64,000 nucleotides of DNA from Pseudomonas sp. PD9R (GTDB lineage Bacteria > Pseudomonadota > Gammaproteobacteria > Pseudomonadales > Pseudomonadaceae). The stretch is from NCBI RefSeq assembly GCF_019200975.1, contig NZ_JAHTMR010000011.1, positions 1 to 64,000 on the forward strand, given 5' to 3'. The stretch's first letter is position 1. Each line of letters starts with the position of its first letter. Position numbers and translations under genes: made by a program. Shown piece after piece: positions 8,603-17,828 of this stretch. A model generated the notes under the pieces. That model ran no database searches. It had not been told where the DNA came from and saw only the letters and a list, made by a program, of their open reading frames with translations.

Positions 8603-8971
8603 TTACTTGATCAGCCGCCACGTGAAAGGGTACCGGTAAGGCACACCTTCATTGGCTTTCACGCCTGCGATTATCGTCAGCACCAACGCACCGATCGCGA
8701 TCAGGCCAAACAGAAAGAAACCGATAATCACCAACATCAGCAGGAAGCAAATGGCCGAGGCAATGGCGACGGTGATCTGAAAATTCAGCGCCTCCTTGCC
8801 TTGAGCATCGACGAACGGGTCCATATCGCGCTTCATCTGCCAGAGAATCAAGGGGCCGATCAGCGTACCGAACGGAATCCAGATTCCCAGTAAGGCGGAC
8901 AAGTGACAAAACATCGCCCACTGCCGAACCTCTTTGCCCGGGGTGGGGAGCAGCTGTTGTTCGTCACTCAT
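8603..8971 (-). CDS. DUF4870 domain membrane protein
   Basis: This 122-residue protein starts with a polar segment, followed by WAMFCHLSALLGIWIPFGTLIGPLILW, then KRDMDPFVDAQGKEALNFQI and two adjacent hydrophobic stretches (residues about 65-105). This is the pattern of DUF4870/Tic20-like small membrane proteins, with three or four membrane segments. Its function is unknown. It is 28 bases downstream of rph on the same strand and followed by a good terminator, so it probably forms the second gene of an rph operon. Confidence 0.85.
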   Translation of the reverse strand: MSDEQQLLPTPGKEVRQWAMFCHLSALLGIWIPFGTLIGPLILWQMKRDMDPFVDAQGKEALNFQITVAIASAICFLLMLVIIGFFLFGLIAIGALVLTIIAGVKANEGVPYRYPFTWRLIK

Positions 8972-8999
8972 GGCGTCCTCCTTGCGCGAAACAATCCGA

Positions 9000-9722
9000 T
9001 CAGTCAGCCAGCGCAGCCTTTTGCAGTTCGAAGATTTCGTTCATGCCTTTTTTCGCCAGCTCCAGCATGGCGTTCAGCTCTTCCGGCTGGAACGGCGCGC
9101 CTTCGGCCGTGCCCTGGACTTCGATGAAGCCGCCAGTGCTGGTCATCACCACGTTCAGGTCGGTCTCGGCAGCCGAGTCTTCCAGGTAGTCGAGGTCAAG
9201 CACTGGCTCGCCCTGGTACATGCCGACCGAAACGGCACCGATCATTTGCTTGAGCGGGTCGCCGCCTTTCAGGCCGCCGCGCTTCTTGATCACTTTCAAG
9301 GCATCGACCAGCGCAACCATGGCGCCAGTGATGGACGCGGTACGGGTACCGCCATCGGCCTGGATCACATCGCAGTCGACGTACAGGGTGACGTCGCCCA
9401 GTTTGGACATGTCCAGCGCCGCGCGCAGGGAACGACCGATCAGGCGCTGGATTTCCAAAGTACGGCCGCCTTGTTTGCCACGGCTCGCTTCACGCTGGTT
9501 ACGCTCGCCAGTGGCGCGCGGCAGCATGCCGTATTCGGCAGTCAACCAACCCTGGCCCTGGCCCTTGAGGAAGCGCGGCACGCCATTTTCAACGCTGACG
9601 GTGCAGATGACTTTGGTATCACCGAACTCCACCAGTACAGATCCCTCGGCGTGTTTGGTGTAGTTGCGGGTAATGCGGATCGAGCGGAGCTGATCGGCAA
9701 CGCGACCACTTGGACGTTTCAT
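9000..9722 (-). CDS. rph: Ribonuclease PH
   Basis: RNase PH trims the 3' ends of tRNA precursors and structured RNAs by phosphorolysis. The 240-residue protein begins MKRPSGRVADQLRSIRI and contains the family signatures EGSVLVEFGDTKVICT, RATGERNQREASRGKQ (phosphate-binding arginines) and CDVIQADGGTRTASI. The internal ATG at 9722 gives normal length; the open frame upstream has no family similarity. It is divergent from yicC, and the 267-base interval should hold both promoters. Confidence 0.96.
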   Translation of the reverse strand: MKRPSGRVADQLRSIRITRNYTKHAEGSVLVEFGDTKVICTVSVENGVPRFLKGQGQGWLTAEYGMLPRATGERNQREASRGKQGGRTLEIQRLIGRSLRAALDMSKLGDVTLYVDCDVIQADGGTRTASITGAMVALVDALKVIKKRGGLKGGDPLKQMIGAVSVGMYQGEPVLDLDYLEDSAAETDLNVVMTSTGGFIEVQGTAEGAPFQPEELNAMLELAKKGMNEIFELQKAALAD

Positions 9723-9989
9723 AAGGGCTACCTGTACGGGGACGGAAAACTGCGGAGCATTATAGAGCCGACGGCCACGACTGGGCACTTCTAAAAAAAT
9801 CCTCCGACGACCGAAGGCTCTGCACAGCCCGCTGCCGACGACCTGCAGCCGTTTGTCACACCGTGTGTTTGGGCGCATCCATGCCACTGCGCTACAATCC
9901 TGCGCCTTTGCTGCCAGTCGGCTTTAATTCATTGATATCGGATTGCCGGAACGTCAGTTCCGCGCCGATCCGCATTGCGAGGTACCCCC

Positions 9990-10853
9990 ATGGTGCACAG
10001 CATGACCGCCTTCGCCCGCGTTGAAAAAGCAGGCGTCCAGGGCACCCTGAGCTGGGAACTGCGATCGGTCAACAGCCGTTACCTGGAACCGCACCTGCGC
10101 CTGCCGGAGTCCTTTCGCGACCTCGAAGGCGCCGTTCGCGAAGCCCTGCGCCAAGGCGTGTCCCGAGGCAAGCTCGAATGCACCCTGCGCTTCACCGAAG
10201 AGAGCACGGGCAAACCGCTGCAAGTGGATCAGGCGCGCGCCGCACAACTGGTTGCCGCCGCCGAGACGATTGCCAGCCTGATCAAGAATCCGGCAGCGCT
10301 GAATCCACTCGAAGTCCTGGCCTGGCCTGGTGTGCTGGTGGGCGACGCGTCCGACCCGCAAGCCCTGAACGCCGAGGCGCTAGCGCTGTTCAACCAGGGT
10401 TTGAAAGAACTCAAGGCCGGCCGTGAGCGCGAAGGCGCGGAATTGGCGCGGTTGATCAACGAGCGCCTGACCTCCATTGAAGAGGACGTGGTGACCCTGC
10501 GCGAACTCGTTCCGCAAATGCTCGCCACCCAGCGCCAGAAAGTCCTCGACCGCTTCGCCGACATGAAGGCCGAGATGGACCCGCAGCGCCTGGAGCAGGA
10601 AATGGTCATGCTCGCGCAAAAAAGCGACGTCGCCGAAGAACTGGATCGCCTGAGCACCCACATCATTGAAGTTCGCCGGGTGCTCAAGTCCGGTGGCGCT
10701 GCCGGGCGGCGCCTGGACTTCCTGATGCAGGAGCTCAACCGCGAAGCCAACACACTGGGCTCCAAAGCCTTCGACCCGCGCAGCACCCAGGCTGCGGTCA
10801 ACCTCAAGGTGTTGATCGAGCAGATGCGCGAACAAGTGCAGAATATTGAGTAA
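9990..10853 (+). CDS. yicC: YicC family endoribonuclease
   Basis: The 287-residue protein begins with the YicC N-terminal signature MVHSMTAFARVEK and ends with the DUF1732 region (EELDRLSTHI, GGAAGRRLDFLMQELNREANTLGSK in two parts). YicC-type proteins are endoribonucleases implicated in turnover of small RNAs and in stationary-phase fitness; the details for Pseudomonas are not known to me. The ATG at 9990 is preferred over an upstream TTG because the family starts here. gmk follows 12 bases later. Confidence 0.92.
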   Translation: MVHSMTAFARVEKAGVQGTLSWELRSVNSRYLEPHLRLPESFRDLEGAVREALRQGVSRGKLECTLRFTEESTGKPLQVDQARAAQLVAAAETIASLIKNPAALNPLEVLAWPGVLVGDASDPQALNAEALALFNQGLKELKAGREREGAELARLINERLTSIEEDVVTLRELVPQMLATQRQKVLDRFADMKAEMDPQRLEQEMVMLAQKSDVAEELDRLSTHIIEVRRVLKSGGAAGRRLDFLMQELNREANTLGSKAFDPRSTQAAVNLKVLIEQMREQVQNIE

Positions 10854-10865
10854 GGCAAATCCGAC

Positions 10866-11486
10866 ATGACCCACAGCACTGGCACCCTGTACATCATTTC
10901 CGCCCCTTCGGGCGCGGGCAAGAGCAGCCTGGTCAAGGCCCTGACCGACGCTGATCAGGAGATCCGCGTCTCGGTCTCCCACACCACGCGCGCCATGCGC
11001 CCCGGTGAAGAGAACGGCGTGAACTATCACTTCGTCGAGCGCAGCGACTTCGTGAAGATGATCGAACATGGCGATTTCCTTGAGCGCGCCGAGGTGTTCG
11101 GCAATCTCTATGGCACTTCGCAAAGCCACCTGCAACAGACCCTGGACGAAGGTCACGACCTGATTCTGGAAATCGACTGGCAGGGTGCCGAGCAGGTGCG
11201 CAAGTTGATGCCCCAGGCCCGCTCGATATTCATCCTGCCGCCATCCCTGCAAGCCTTGCATCAGCGTCTGACCAACCGTGGCCAGGACAGTGACGAGATC
11301 ATTGACGGCCGGATGCGTGAAGCGGTCAGCGAGATGAGCCACTACGTCGACTATGACTACCTGATCATCAACGACAATTTCGCCCACGCGCTGGACGATC
11401 TGAAGGCGATTTTCCGTGCCAATCAGCTGCATCAGAAGCGTCAGCAGCAGCGTAACGGCAAATTGCTGGCTGAATTGCTGGGTTGA
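10866..11486 (+). CDS. gmk: Guanylate kinase
   Basis: Gmk phosphorylates GMP or dGMP to the diphosphate with ATP, linking purine salvage and (p)ppGpp metabolism to GTP supply. The 206-residue protein has the P-loop SAPSGAGKSSLVKAL, the GMP-binding SVSHTTRAMRPGEENGVNYHF and the lid segment RLTNRGQDSDEII. Length is typical. It lies 12 bases after yicC and upstream of rpoZ and spoT, the common gammaproteobacterial order. Confidence 0.97.
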   Translation: MTHSTGTLYIISAPSGAGKSSLVKALTDADQEIRVSVSHTTRAMRPGEENGVNYHFVERSDFVKMIEHGDFLERAEVFGNLYGTSQSHLQQTLDEGHDLILEIDWQGAEQVRKLMPQARSIFILPPSLQALHQRLTNRGQDSDEIIDGRMREAVSEMSHYVDYDYLIINDNFAHALDDLKAIFRANQLHQKRQQQRNGKLLAELLG

Positions 11487-11555
11487 TTCGCTCTTCCCAA
11501 AACCGCTGCAAGGGCTTTACATTGGTGCTTACAGCGCGTTGAAGGGCTTGATCAA

Positions 11556-11590
11556 AAAATCAGCGCTTCCCTAATCGCTGGTGATTTTTT
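11556..11590 (+). terminator. Possible intrinsic terminator between gmk and rpoZ
   Basis: AATCAGCG pairs with CGCTGGTGATT across a short loop, with one bulge, and is followed by six T. The stem is imperfect. It would let rpoZ-spoT be transcribed separately from yicC-gmk. Confidence 0.5.
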
Positions 11591-11653
11591 AAACTGTTGA
11601 GTCCGCTCGCCCAACCGGGCAGCGCGCATATTGCATTCGCTCCGAGGAATACC

Positions 11654-11917
11654 ATGGCCCGCGTAACCGTTGAAGACTGCCTAGAACACGTGGAAAACCG
11701 CTTTGAGCTGGTCATGCTCTCTACCAAGCGTGCCCGTCAACTGGCCACCGGTGGCAAAGAGCCGCTGGTTCAGTGGGAAAACGACAAGCCTACCGTTGTA
11801 GCGCTGCGTGAAATCGCTGAAGGCCTGATGAGCTACGAGTTCATTGCCAATGCTGAAATCGTCGAAGACGAACCGCTGTTCGCAGCGTTCGAGGACGAGT
11901 CCAACGAGGCCGTCTAA
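11654..11917 (+). CDS. rpoZ: RNA polymerase omega subunit
   Basis: Omega helps assemble beta' into RNA polymerase and forms part of a ppGpp-binding site in proteobacteria. The 87-residue protein has the family start MARVTVEDCLEHVENRFELV, followed by AARQLATG-like ARQLATGGKEPLV and the REIAEG motif. The ATG at 11654 is preceded by GAGGAATACC, a good ribosome-binding site; the longer open frame upstream is unrelated. spoT follows 57 bases later, coupling the ppGpp-binding subunit with a ppGpp enzyme. Confidence 0.97.
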   Translation: MARVTVEDCLEHVENRFELVMLSTKRARQLATGGKEPLVQWENDKPTVVALREIAEGLMSYEFIANAEIVEDEPLFAAFEDESNEAV

Positions 11918-11974
11918 GCCTATGCCTGGTCGACGTAGCACGGCGCGGGGTCACAGCGAACGGCAGGAGTCATC

Positions 11975-14080
11975 ATGCCGAGCATAGACGCCCTCGCCGA
12001 TCGCTTATCGACCTACCTCGGCAAAGACCAGGTCAACCTGGTCCGCCGAGCGTACTTCTACGCCGAACAAGCTCACGATGGCCAACGCCGCCGTAGCGGC
12101 GAGGCGTACGTCACGCACCCACTCGCGGTTGCGAATATTCTTGCCGACATGCATATGGACCATCAGAGCCTGATGGCGGCCATGCTGCATGACGTGATCG
12201 AAGACACCGGGATTGCCAAGGAAGCGCTGCAAGCGCAGTTCGGCGAAACCGTGGCCGAACTGGTCGACGGGGTCAGCAAACTGACCCAGATGAACTTCGA
12301 GACCAAGGCTGAAGCCCAGGCTGAAAACTTCCAGAAAATGGCCATGGCCATGGCGCGCGACATTCGCGTAATCCTGGTCAAACTGGCCGACCGCCTGCAC
12401 AACATGCGCACGCTGGAAGTGCTGTCCGGCGAAAAACGCCGGCGCATCGCCAAGGAAACCCTGGAAATCTATGCACCCATCGCCAACCGGCTGGGCATGC
12501 ACGCCATCCGCATAGAGTTCGAAGACCTCGGCTTCAAGGCCATGCACCCGATGCGTTCCGCGCGGATCTACCAGGCGGTCAAGCGCGCCCGGGGTAACCG
12601 CAAGGAAATCGTCAACAAGATCGAAGAGTCCCTGAGCCACTGCTTGGCGATTGATGAAATCCAGGGCGAGGTCAGCGGGCGCCAGAAACACCTTTATGGC
12701 ATTTACAAGAAAATGCGCGGTAAGCGTCGGGCCTTCAACGAGATCATGGACGTCTATGCGTTCCGGATCATCGTCGACAAGGTCGACACTTGCTACCGCG
12801 TCCTGGGCGCTGTACATAATTTGTACAAACCGTTGCCGGGGCGCTTCAAGGATTACATTGCGATCCCCAAGGCCAACGGCTATCAGTCGCTGCACACCAC
12901 GCTGTTCGGCATGCACGGTGTTCCGATCGAGATTCAGATCCGCACCCGTGAAATGGAAGAGATGGCCAACAACGGCATCGCCGCCCATTGGCTGTACAAA
13001 TCCAGTGGCGACGAGCAGCCAAAAGGCACTCACGCCCGCGCCCGCCAGTGGGTCAAAGGCGTGCTGGAAATGCAGCAGCGCGCCGGCAACTCGCTGGAAT
13101 TCATCGAAAGCGTGAAGATCGACCTGTTCCCGGACGAGGTCTACGTGTTCACGCCCAAAGGCCGGATTATGGAACTGCCCAAAGGCTCCACGGCCGTCGA
13201 CTTCGCTTACGCGGTGCACACTGATGTGGGCAACAGCTGCATTGCCTGTCGGATCAATCGTCGCCTCGCACCGCTGTCCGAACCGCTGCAAAGCGGCTCC
13301 ACGGTCGAGATCGTCAGCGCCCCCGGCGCACGGCCGAACCCCGCATGGCTCAACTTCGTGGTCACCGGCAAGGCGCGCACACACATCCGCCATGCGCTGA
13401 AGCTGCAACGCCGCTCCGAGTCCATCAGCCTGGGCGAGCGCCTGCTGAACAAAGTCCTCAACGGCTTCGACAGCTCGCTGGAAAAAATCCCGGCCGAGCG
13501 CGTCAAGGCGATGCTCACCGAGTACCGCCTGGAACTGATCGAAGACCTGCTGGAAGACATCGGCCTGGGCAATCGCATGGCCTATGTAGTGGCCCGCCGG
13601 CTGCTCGGCGAAGGCGAACAGCTGCCGAGCCCTGAAGGTCCTCTGGCGATTCGCGGCACCGAAGGCCTGGTACTCAGCTACGCCAAATGCTGCACGCCGA
13701 TTCCGGGGGACCCGATTGTCGGGCACCTGTCTGCGGGCAAAGGCATGGTGGTGCACCTGGATAACTGCCGCAACATCAGCGAAATCCGCCACAACCCGGA
13801 AAAATGCATCCAGCTCTCGTGGGCCAAGGACGTCACCGGCGAATTCAACGTCGAGCTACGCGTCGAGCTGGAACACCAGCGCGGCCTGATCGCCCTGCTG
13901 GCCAGCAGCGTCAACGCGGCCGACGGCAACATCGAGAAAATCAGCATGGACGAACGCGATGGTCGCATTAGCGTGGTTCAACTGGTGGTCAGCGTGCACG
14001 ACCGCGTGCACCTGGCCCGCGTGATCAAGAAACTGCGCGCCCTGACCGGGGTGATCCGCATCACCCGCATGCGCGCCTAA
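11975..14080 (+). CDS. spoT: Bifunctional (p)ppGpp synthetase/hydrolase SpoT
   Basis: SpoT makes and mainly degrades the stringent-response alarmones ppGpp and pppGpp in response to carbon, iron, fatty-acid and other stresses. The 701-residue protein has an intact HD hydrolase domain (H48 in YVTHPLAV, H72-D73 in LHDVIEDT). It is followed by a RelA-type synthetase domain (YKKMRGKRRAFNEIMDVYAFRII, NGYQSLHTTLFG), a TGS domain around residues 385-450 (DEVYVFTPKGRIMELPKGST) and a C-terminal ACT domain. The hydrolase motif marks it as SpoT rather than RelA. Confidence 0.97.
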   Translation: MPSIDALADRLSTYLGKDQVNLVRRAYFYAEQAHDGQRRRSGEAYVTHPLAVANILADMHMDHQSLMAAMLHDVIEDTGIAKEALQAQFGETVAELVDGVSKLTQMNFETKAEAQAENFQKMAMAMARDIRVILVKLADRLHNMRTLEVLSGEKRRRIAKETLEIYAPIANRLGMHAIRIEFEDLGFKAMHPMRSARIYQAVKRARGNRKEIVNKIEESLSHCLAIDEIQGEVSGRQKHLYGIYKKMRGKRRAFNEIMDVYAFRIIVDKVDTCYRVLGAVHNLYKPLPGRFKDYIAIPKANGYQSLHTTLFGMHGVPIEIQIRTREMEEMANNGIAAHWLYKSSGDEQPKGTHARARQWVKGVLEMQQRAGNSLEFIESVKIDLFPDEVYVFTPKGRIMELPKGSTAVDFAYAVHTDVGNSCIACRINRRLAPLSEPLQSGSTVEIVSAPGARPNPAWLNFVVTGKARTHIRHALKLQRRSESISLGERLLNKVLNGFDSSLEKIPAERVKAMLTEYRLELIEDLLEDIGLGNRMAYVVARRLLGEGEQLPSPEGPLAIRGTEGLVLSYAKCCTPIPGDPIVGHLSAGKGMVVHLDNCRNISEIRHNPEKCIQLSWAKDVTGEFNVELRVELEHQRGLIALLASSVNAADGNIEKISMDERDGRISVVQLVVSVHDRVHLARVIKKLRALTGVIRITRMRA

Positions 14081-14104
14081 ACCACCAATTACAAGGAGTC
14101 ATAC

Positions 14105-14485
14105 ATGACCAAGACTGTTATCACCAGCGACAAGGCCCCGGCCGCCATCGGCACTTACTCCCAGGCGATCAAGGCTGGCAACACCGTTTACATGTCGGGT
14201 CAAATTCCTCTGGACCCAAAAACCATGGAACTGGTTGAAGGCTTCGAAGCCCAGACCGTCCAGGTCTTCGAGAACCTCAAAGCCGTGGCTGAAGCCGCCG
14301 GCGGTTCGTTCAAGGACATCGTCAAACTGAACATCTTCCTCACCGACCTGAGCCACTTCGCCAAGGTCAACGAGATCATGGGCAAGTACTTCGATCAGCC
14401 CTACCCAGCCCGCGCCGCCATCGGCGTAGCAGCCCTGCCAAAGGGTTCGCAGGTTGAAATGGATGCCATCCTGGTCATCGAGTAA
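14105..14485 (+). CDS. ridA: RidA family reactive intermediate deaminase
   Basis: RidA hydrolyses reactive enamine/imine intermediates formed by PLP enzymes, protecting transaminases and branched-chain amino acid synthesis. The 126-residue protein has the YjgF/RidA signatures GTYSQAIKAGNTVYMSGQIPLDP and PARAAIGVAALPKGS, which includes the catalytic arginine. It follows spoT by 24 bases with AAGGAG upstream of the ATG and is probably part of the spoT transcript. A GC hairpin without a T-run (14493-14514) follows it. Confidence 0.95.
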   Translation: MTKTVITSDKAPAAIGTYSQAIKAGNTVYMSGQIPLDPKTMELVEGFEAQTVQVFENLKAVAEAAGGSFKDIVKLNIFLTDLSHFAKVNEIMGKYFDQPYPARAAIGVAALPKGSQVEMDAILVIE

Positions 14486-14553
14486 TGCGTCTGGCGCAGC
14501 CTCCGGGCTGCGCCGATTGCTCTGCTGTAAAGAAAGTTTGAAAGGATTCCACC

Positions 14554-15294
14554 ATGCGCAAAGCGCTCGTTCTCTCGCTGCTCGCCCTATTCCTGGGCGG
14601 ATGTGCCAGCAACCCTGCCGACCGTGATATCAGCGGCACCTGGATCAACCAGGTGGCAATTGATGCTGCGTCCAAAGGCGTTCCCCTGCGCGAAGCGCTC
14701 CAGGCCTATGGCCCGAACCTGGAATGGGACGTCAACACCAAGGCCAGTCAGGCCCGCTACACCAACGGTTTTGAAAATGTCGAAGGCAAGCTGCTGGGCG
14801 AAGAATCCGGGGCCTGGAAGGTCGAGATCTATGGCAGCGCCGGCAGCCAGCTGAAGCGCAACGGCAAGCAGTTGAGCCAGACCGCAACTGAGAATGAGCC
14901 AGCACAAGTCTTCGATCGCGCGTTGATCCCGGTACCGGATGGCGCACCGATCGGCGCCAGTTTCGAACGCGCGCTGTATTCGGCCTACATGGGTGGCAGC
15001 TGGAAAATCGTCAGCGGTCCCGGCGAAGGCAATACCGTGCAGTTCCAGGCCGATGGCCAGGTGACCGGTTTGCCGAATACGGATCGCTACGCACTTTGCC
15101 TGGCTGGCGATTGTGCTTCGATGAGTGGCGGCAACGACAACATGTGGCTGCAACTCAACGGCCAAGGAAACGCCTGGATCTTTGCACGCAAAGGCAAAGA
15201 GCTGGAGATTTTCCAGACTGTGAACACGGCGCAGGCAGACGAAATGCCTCAGTTCACCCCTGGCGATCGCAAGTGGGTGCTGGAAAAACAATGA
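14554..15294 (+). CDS. Predicted lipoprotein of unknown function
   Basis: The 246-residue product begins with a short lipoprotein signal (MRKALVLSLLALFLGGC), with the lipobox cysteine at position 17. It is probably lipidated and moved to the outer membrane, because the residues after Cys are AS rather than Asp. The rest is soluble, rich in Gly and Trp, with two cysteines in CLAGDC near residue 190. I do not recognise a domain. It stands alone between ridA and a REP pair, with GAAAGGATT in front of the ATG. Confidence 0.85.
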   Translation: MRKALVLSLLALFLGGCASNPADRDISGTWINQVAIDAASKGVPLREALQAYGPNLEWDVNTKASQARYTNGFENVEGKLLGEESGAWKVEIYGSAGSQLKRNGKQLSQTATENEPAQVFDRALIPVPDGAPIGASFERALYSAYMGGSWKIVSGPGEGNTVQFQADGQVTGLPNTDRYALCLAGDCASMSGGNDNMWLQLNGQGNAWIFARKGKELEIFQTVNTAQADEMPQFTPGDRKWVLEKQ

Positions 15295-15300
15295 ACCACT

Positions 15301-15380
15301 GAAAAGATCGCAGCCTTCGGTAGCTCCTACATTGGGATGGCGTACATCCTGTAGTAGCTGCCGGAGGCTGCGATCTTTTG
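15301..15380. repeat. REP inverted pair after the lipoprotein gene
   Basis: The left copy reads AAAGATCGCAGCCTTCGGTA and continues to CTCCTAC; the right copy is slightly degenerate (GTAGTAGCTGCCGGAGGCTG). The pair lies between convergent genes. Confidence 0.9.
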
Positions 15381-15383
15381 ATT

Positions 15384-16238
15384 TCAGCGCCCCTCAAGAA
15401 TCGCTGCGTAACCTTCACGAAAGCTAGGATACTTCGGCACCCAACCCAACGCCTTCGCCCGCGCATTACTGCAACGCTTACTGCCGGTGCGGCGCACGCT
15501 GGCATCTTCTGCCCAGTCGGTCACGCCCAGATAATCGCGCAACCAGCCCACCACATCCGCCAGCGCTGCCGGCTCATCATCGACACCGATATAGACATCA
15601 TCCAGCGCCACACCACGCTCGCTCGCCTCAAGCAGGCATGCCATCAGCCCTGCAGCGTCGTCGGCATGGATGCGGTTGGCGTATAACGGCGGGTCGATAA
15701 CCACGCGATAACCCCGACGAACCTGAGTCAGCAACCACTCACGTCCCGGCCCATAAATACCGGTCAACCGTACAATGCTGGCCGGGATTCCGCTGTTAAG
15801 GGCAATCTGCTCGGCTTCGAGCATCACTTGGCCGGAATAACCGGCCGCCACCGCCGGCGACGTCTCATCAATCCACTCGCCATTTTGCTGGCCGTAGACG
15901 CTGCTGCTGGAAACGAACAGCAGACGCTTGGGCGCTTGTCCGTAGTCATTCAGCCACTCCAGCACGTGTCGCAAACCCTGGACATAGGCTGCGCGGTAAC
16001 CGGCCTCGTCGTGATCGGTGGCAGCGGCGCAATACACCAGATAATCCACCGCACCAATGGGCCAGGTCTGCGGGCACTCTTTATCGAACAAGTCGCCGGC
16101 AATGCCAATCACGCCTTTGGGCAGACGCGAGACATCACGGCGCAGGCCATGAACTTCCCATCCAAAAGCCAACAATTGCGTAGCCAGGCGACTACCGACA
16201 TCGCCGCAACCGGCGATCAGAACAGATGGCGCGGACAT
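15384..16238 (-). CDS. NAD-dependent epimerase/dehydratase family (extended SDR) protein
   Basis: The 284-residue protein has an N-terminal dinucleotide-binding motif LIAGCGDVGSRLA, in place of the usual GxxGxxG. This is followed by LVYCAAATDHDE and a serine-rich strand LLFVSSSSVYG; the usual SDR YxxxK is weak or altered (SGQVMLEAEQ). It resembles the YeeZ-like group of atypical SDR proteins. The substrate is unknown. The ATG at 16238 is preceded by GAGGGGAG on the minus strand, which supports this start over the TTG one codon upstream. Confidence 0.8.
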   Translation of the reverse strand: MSAPSVLIAGCGDVGSRLATQLLAFGWEVHGLRRDVSRLPKGVIGIAGDLFDKECPQTWPIGAVDYLVYCAAATDHDEAGYRAAYVQGLRHVLEWLNDYGQAPKRLLFVSSSSVYGQQNGEWIDETSPAVAAGYSGQVMLEAEQIALNSGIPASIVRLTGIYGPGREWLLTQVRRGYRVVIDPPLYANRIHADDAAGLMACLLEASERGVALDDVYIGVDDEPAALADVVGWLRDYLGVTDWAEDASVRRTGSKRCSNARAKALGWVPKYPSFREGYAAILEGR

Positions 16239-16427
16239 CAAAAAACTCCCCTCGGAAATGGGCAGACTAGCGCTGGCAATGGACGAGCGGCTAGCAATGC
16301 AGGAAAAAAAGAGACTCTATTACTTCTGTTAACAAGAATTACTTGCAATAATGCACGCCACTTTGTTCTCGGCCTCGCGAGGCCTGGAAGAACATTAACC
16401 GTCTTTTCCTCTCAGGTCCGGCCCAGC

Positions 16428-17396
16428 ATGACACGCAATCAACTCTCCGCTTCGCCAACCAAACGACCTCGCGCCTGGAGCGCGGTGGCCGCCCTGCTGC
16501 TCAGCGTGATGCTGGCTCCGACGGCCGCATTCGCTGACGCACAAGCGCCAGCCGCACCCGCTGCCGCCACCGCACCTGCCCCAGCCGATCATGCTTCCCC
16601 GGTCGTAACGCCGGTGGCAACCGATCCAGCGCAGGCCCATGAGACCGTCGGCGAAGACGCTCCTGAAGTCCTCGAAGCCGACAACACCCTGGGCATGGCC
16701 CATGACCTGTCGCCGTGGGGCATGTACCAGAACGCCGACATTATCGTCAAAATCGTGATGATCGGTCTGGCCATTGCTTCGATCATCACCTGGACCATCT
16801 GGATCGCCAAAGGCATGGAGCTGATGGGTGCCAAGCGTCGTCTGCGCACTGAAATCGTCCACCTGAAAAAAGCCACCACGCTTAAAGAAGCCAGCGCTTC
16901 GGCGACCAAGGCCGGCACCCTCGCCAACCTGCTGGTCCACGATGCACTGGAAGAAATGCGTCTGTCGACCAACACCCGCGAAAAAGAAGGCATCAAGGAA
17001 CGTGTTGCCTTCCGTCTTGAGCGCCTTGTGGCTGCTTGCGGTCGCAACATGAGCAGCGGCACCGGCGTGCTGGCCACCATCGGTTCCACCGCACCGTTCG
17101 TCGGCCTGTTCGGTACCGTGTGGGGCATCATGAACAGCTTCATCGGCATCGCCAAAACCCAGACCACCAACCTCGCCGTCGTGGCACCCGGCATTGCCGA
17201 AGCCTTGTTGGCGACTGCGCTGGGCCTGGTTGCAGCGATCCCTGCGGTAGTGATCTACAACGTGTTTGCCCGCTCCATCGCCGGCTACAAGGCGCAAGTG
17301 TCGGACGCGTCTGCAGAAGTCCTGCTGCTGGTCAGCCGCGACCTCGATCACCAGCCTGAGCGCAGCTCGCAACCGCACATGGTGAAAGTGGGGTAA
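16428..17396 (+). CDS. exbB: TonB-system biopolymer transport protein ExbB
   Basis: ExbB with ExbD forms the proton-driven motor that energises TonB for outer-membrane uptake of siderophores and cobalamin. The 322-residue protein is longer than E. coli ExbB. A signal-like segment (VAALLLSVMLAPTAAFA, ending near residue 37) and an Ala/Pro-rich periplasmic stretch of about 60 residues precede the MotA/TolQ/ExbB core. The core is typical: a first membrane helix (IVKIVMIGLAIASIITWTIWI), then GVLATIGSTAPFVGLFGTVWGIM and GIAEALLATALGLVAAIPAVV. exbD follows after six bases. I see no clear Fur box, although this system is usually iron-regulated. Confidence 0.95.
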   Translation: MTRNQLSASPTKRPRAWSAVAALLLSVMLAPTAAFADAQAPAAPAAATAPAPADHASPVVTPVATDPAQAHETVGEDAPEVLEADNTLGMAHDLSPWGMYQNADIIVKIVMIGLAIASIITWTIWIAKGMELMGAKRRLRTEIVHLKKATTLKEASASATKAGTLANLLVHDALEEMRLSTNTREKEGIKERVAFRLERLVAACGRNMSSGTGVLATIGSTAPFVGLFGTVWGIMNSFIGIAKTQTTNLAVVAPGIAEALLATALGLVAAIPAVVIYNVFARSIAGYKAQVSDASAEVLLLVSRDLDHQPERSSQPHMVKVG

Positions 17397-17402
17397 TCGG
17401 CC

Positions 17403-17828
17403 ATGGGCCTGCATTTGAAAGAAGGCGCAGACGACGATCTGGCCGAGAACCACGAAATCAACGTTACGCCGTTCATCGACGTGATGCTGGTGCTGTTGAT
17501 CATTTTCATGGTGGCGGCCCCGCTGGCCACCGTGGACATCAAGGTCGATCTGCCCGCGTCCACCGCCAAACCGGCACCGCGGCCAGAGAAACCGGTGTTC
17601 CTCAGCGTAAAAGCTGACCAACGCCTGTTCCTCGGCGAAGACGAAGTGAAGGCCGAAGCACTCGGCGCCACGCTCGACGCCAAGACCCAGGGCAAAAAAG
17701 ACACGACGATCTTTTTCCAGGCCGATAAAGGCGTGGATTACGGTGACCTGATGAGCGTGATGGACAACCTTCGCGCCGCTGGTTACCTGAAGGTGGGTCT
17801 GGTCGGTCTCGAGTCGGTCAAGAAATGA
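17403..17828 (+). CDS. exbD: TonB-system biopolymer transport protein ExbD
   Basis: The 141-residue ExbD has a short cytoplasmic N-terminus, one membrane helix (INVTPFIDVMLVLLIIFMVA) and a periplasmic domain. The helix contains the conserved proton-carrying aspartate, in PFIDVMLVLL. It forms the stator channel with ExbB. The gene starts six bases after exbB, and its last four bases overlap the tonB start (ATGA), indicating translational coupling. Confidence 0.96.
   Translation: MGLHLKEGADDDLAENHEINVTPFIDVMLVLLIIFMVAAPLATVDIKVDLPASTAKPAPRPEKPVFLSVKADQRLFLGEDEVKAEALGATLDAKTQGKKDTTIFFQADKGVDYGDLMSVMDNLRAAGYLKVGLVGLESVKK

Noticed and set aside
12005..13792. Antisense open frame of 595 codons across spoT
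   Set aside because: A shadow frame of the conserved spoT gene, with no domain.
16330..16360. Possible Fur box upstream of exbB (GAATTACTTGCAATAATG)
   Set aside because: AT-rich, but too few matches to the 19-base Fur consensus when aligned by hand.
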